Assembly (NCBI RefSeq): GCF_030325625.1
Contig: NZ_JACAIS010000001.1
Location: forward strand, 682,001-746,000
DNA length: 64,000 bases
Origin: Sphingobacterium sp. N143
GTDB lineage: Bacteria > Bacteroidota > Bacteroidia > Sphingobacteriales > Sphingobacteriaceae
Direction of reading: 5' to 3'
Part shown: positions 62,897-64,000 of the stretch, piece after piece
How the letters are laid out: each line of letters starts with the position of its first letter
Position numbering within the stretch: the stretch's first letter is position 1
Notes under the pieces: generated by a model
What the model was told of the DNA's origin: nothing
Databases searched by the model: none
The model's input: the letters and a program-made list of their open reading frames with translations, nothing else
Program-made: the position numbers and the translations under genes

Positions 62897-63259
62897 TTAT
62901 TGTATCTCCCAATATATATAACTTCCTGTTATATATAGGATTGAATTATCTTTTTTAAACTGGAAGTCTATATAGTCTGTTTGACAGGAAGATAGATCAC
63001 TACAGCAGAACTGTCGGGCAATTTTGAAATGCAGTCGAAATGAACCTTGTGAGCTTTTGGCCTCAAACAAAATGTGATCAATGTACAAATCGATTAAAGT
63101 AGGGGCGCCATCCTGATTTTCCAGCTGACTGACGACTTGGTCTGCAATCAGTTGGCACTGTTCTTTACTTAGTAGTTCAAGGAACAGGATAGGATCCCGT
63201 ACAAGAGATTCCATACTGCTGTTTGTGGTCACCTGAAATTGTAATTTTCTGTCTGTCAT
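62897..63259 (-). CDS. Hypothetical protein downstream of the YgjP-like gene
   Basis: 120 aa starting MTDRKLQFQVTTNSSMESLV. Alpha/beta-like pattern with strand-rich C-terminus (FRLHFKIARQFCCSDLSSCQ). No known domain. It follows the YgjP-like gene by 9 nt on the same strand, so the two are probably cotranscribed and perhaps function together. Confidence 0.65.
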   Translation of the reverse strand: MTDRKLQFQVTTNSSMESLVRDPILFLELLSKEQCQLIADQVVSQLENQDGAPTLIDLYIDHILFEAKSSQGSFRLHFKIARQFCCSDLSSCQTDYIDFQFKKDNSILYITGSYIYWEIQ

Positions 63260-63268
63260 AGGATGATG

Positions 63269-63928
63269 TTATTGTGGAACTATTTCCCGCCATCTGGGGA
63301 TATATAAATTAAAAATAGCTTCGGAAGCTTGTTTCGTTTTTTTTGAAAATTTACAAAATGCCATCAAAATAATCAAATTGACCTGTTCCCGGTCCAAATC
63401 AATCAGACGTTGTGAAAAACTGATCTTAGATCCGCGAATGCTATAGTATGTTTTCATGCTGCTACTGATTCGGATCTCGGTCACATTATAATTGTCCAAC
63501 TGCTCCTCCCAATAGGCAATCAATTTGGTCAATTCATTGTATAGATGTCTTTGTTTCCAATGATGCAACAGTTTCATTGTATTGACGGTTGGTCTTTGTG
63601 TCACACATAGGCTGGTTGTGGTAAGTTCTACTGTTGCCGTTGCTGAAGCATGGTAAATTTTGACCAGATAAGGTTTTTGAAATAAATGATAGGGATGGTC
63701 CAAATATACATAGGGAAGTTCTTGTATGTTTCCTTGCGGTGGATGCAAGTGGATATACTGTTTTAAGGAGACGATATCATAATAAGGTGGCGCATAGATC
63801 CGGTAAGGTGAAGCGCTGCCCTGAATCTGTACATAATCTTTATCCCAGCTAATCAATTCATAAAAGTTATTTCCAAATTCAATCTGCATATCGGGGGTGA
63901 ATAATGTTTTAAAGTTGTTTATAATCAA
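63269..63928 (-). CDS. Degenerate YgjP/DUF45-like metallopeptidase fold protein
   Basis: 219 aa. The second half reads like DUF45/YgjP/SprT-like proteins: a helical domain (LHHWKQRHLYNELTKLIAYW), then ITEIRISSSMKTYYSIRGSK, FSQRLIDLDREQVNLIILMA and FNLYIPRWREI. Relatives have WGSC and the zinc site HExxH (VVHELAH) at these places; here they are YSIR and LMAFCKF (residues 189-194). The nearby histidine is also absent. It should not bind catalytic zinc. The N-terminal half (about 1-110) is beta-rich. First gene of a two-gene unit. Family assignment is by reading, so moderate. Confidence 0.6.
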   Translation of the reverse strand: MIINNFKTLFTPDMQIEFGNNFYELISWDKDYVQIQGSASPYRIYAPPYYDIVSLKQYIHLHPPQGNIQELPYVYLDHPYHLFQKPYLVKIYHASATATVELTTTSLCVTQRPTVNTMKLLHHWKQRHLYNELTKLIAYWEEQLDNYNVTEIRISSSMKTYYSIRGSKISFSQRLIDLDREQVNLIILMAFCKFSKKTKQASEAIFNLYIPRWREIVPQ

Positions 63929-63973
63929 TTTGTTGTCTGTTGATCCCTACCTTGTATAACCAAAATTTTATAC

Positions 63974-64000
63974 ATGGCACAACCTTTGATTTTTACTAAA
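63974..64000 (+). CDS. 5' end of a plus-strand gene, cut by the window edge
   Basis: An ATG at 63974 opens MAQPLIFTK and runs to the end of the window. Only nine codons are visible, so no function can be given. It is divergent from the YgjP-like gene. Confidence 0.4.

Overview
The window looks like chromosomal DNA of a Bacteroidota bacterium, most likely Sphingobacterium or a close relative of the Sphingobacteriaceae. The supports are the A+T-rich intergenic regions, several candidate Bacteroidota-type -7 promoter boxes (TAnnTTTG), weak Shine-Dalgarno sequences, YaiO and DUF4838 proteins, a long urocanate hydratase and a fused trehalose synthase/phosphatase. I see no insertion sequence, prophage, plasmid backbone or CRISPR array.

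Layout. 1-3.5 kb: the 5' end of clpB, two identical tRNA-Thr genes, an alkaline phosphatase and small genes. 3.6-6.4 kb: an Lrp/AsnC regulator divergent from rocD and an arginase gene (arginine to glutamate semialdehyde). 6.5-13.6 kb: a PAS histidine kinase, a LuxR-type response regulator, a DHA2 efflux pump with its HxlR regulator, an EamA transporter and a nitronate monooxygenase. 13.7-20.5 kb: a five-gene operon (receiver domain, HEAT-repeat membrane protein, processive GT2 synthase, TPR/YaiO outer-membrane barrel, DUF4838 secreted protein) that I read as an uncharacterised exopolysaccharide synthesis and export system. 20.5-24 kb: aquaporin, threonine aldolase and GH1 beta-glucosidase.

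24-47.4 kb is rich in stress and signalling genes: SIMPL lipoprotein, two paralogous ECF sigma factors with similar promoter sequences, a degenerate kinase beside a second LuxR regulator, a Cys-rich copper-binding protein, GH43, a phytochrome-like kinase lacking usual chromophore residues, a second PAS kinase, Ku, topoisomerase IB, DUF2383, CsbD, a SAP/Rho-N-like protein, GH15 and trehalose synthesis. 47.4-50.2 kb holds mtnN-luxS (SAH recycling, AI-2), a monooxygenase and bioB. 50.2-57 kb is a LysR gene divergent from a complete hutHIUG operon. 57-61 kb holds an acetyltransferase, a DEDDh exonuclease/GIY-YIG fusion flanked by two copies of a 27-nt sequence each followed by a terminator hairpin (candidate small RNAs), and a 1-kb gene-poor stretch with tandem repeats. 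The right end has a LOG-family gene, recR, an MpaB-like oxygenase, and a two-gene unit whose first member resembles a YgjP/DUF45 metallopeptidase that has lost its HExxH site.

The most interesting items are the exopolysaccharide operon, the duplicated small-RNA-like element, and three proteins that keep a fold but have lost catalytic or ligand residues (pseudo-kinase, phytochrome-like kinase, YgjP-like protein). All functions are inferred by reading the sequence; no database search was run.
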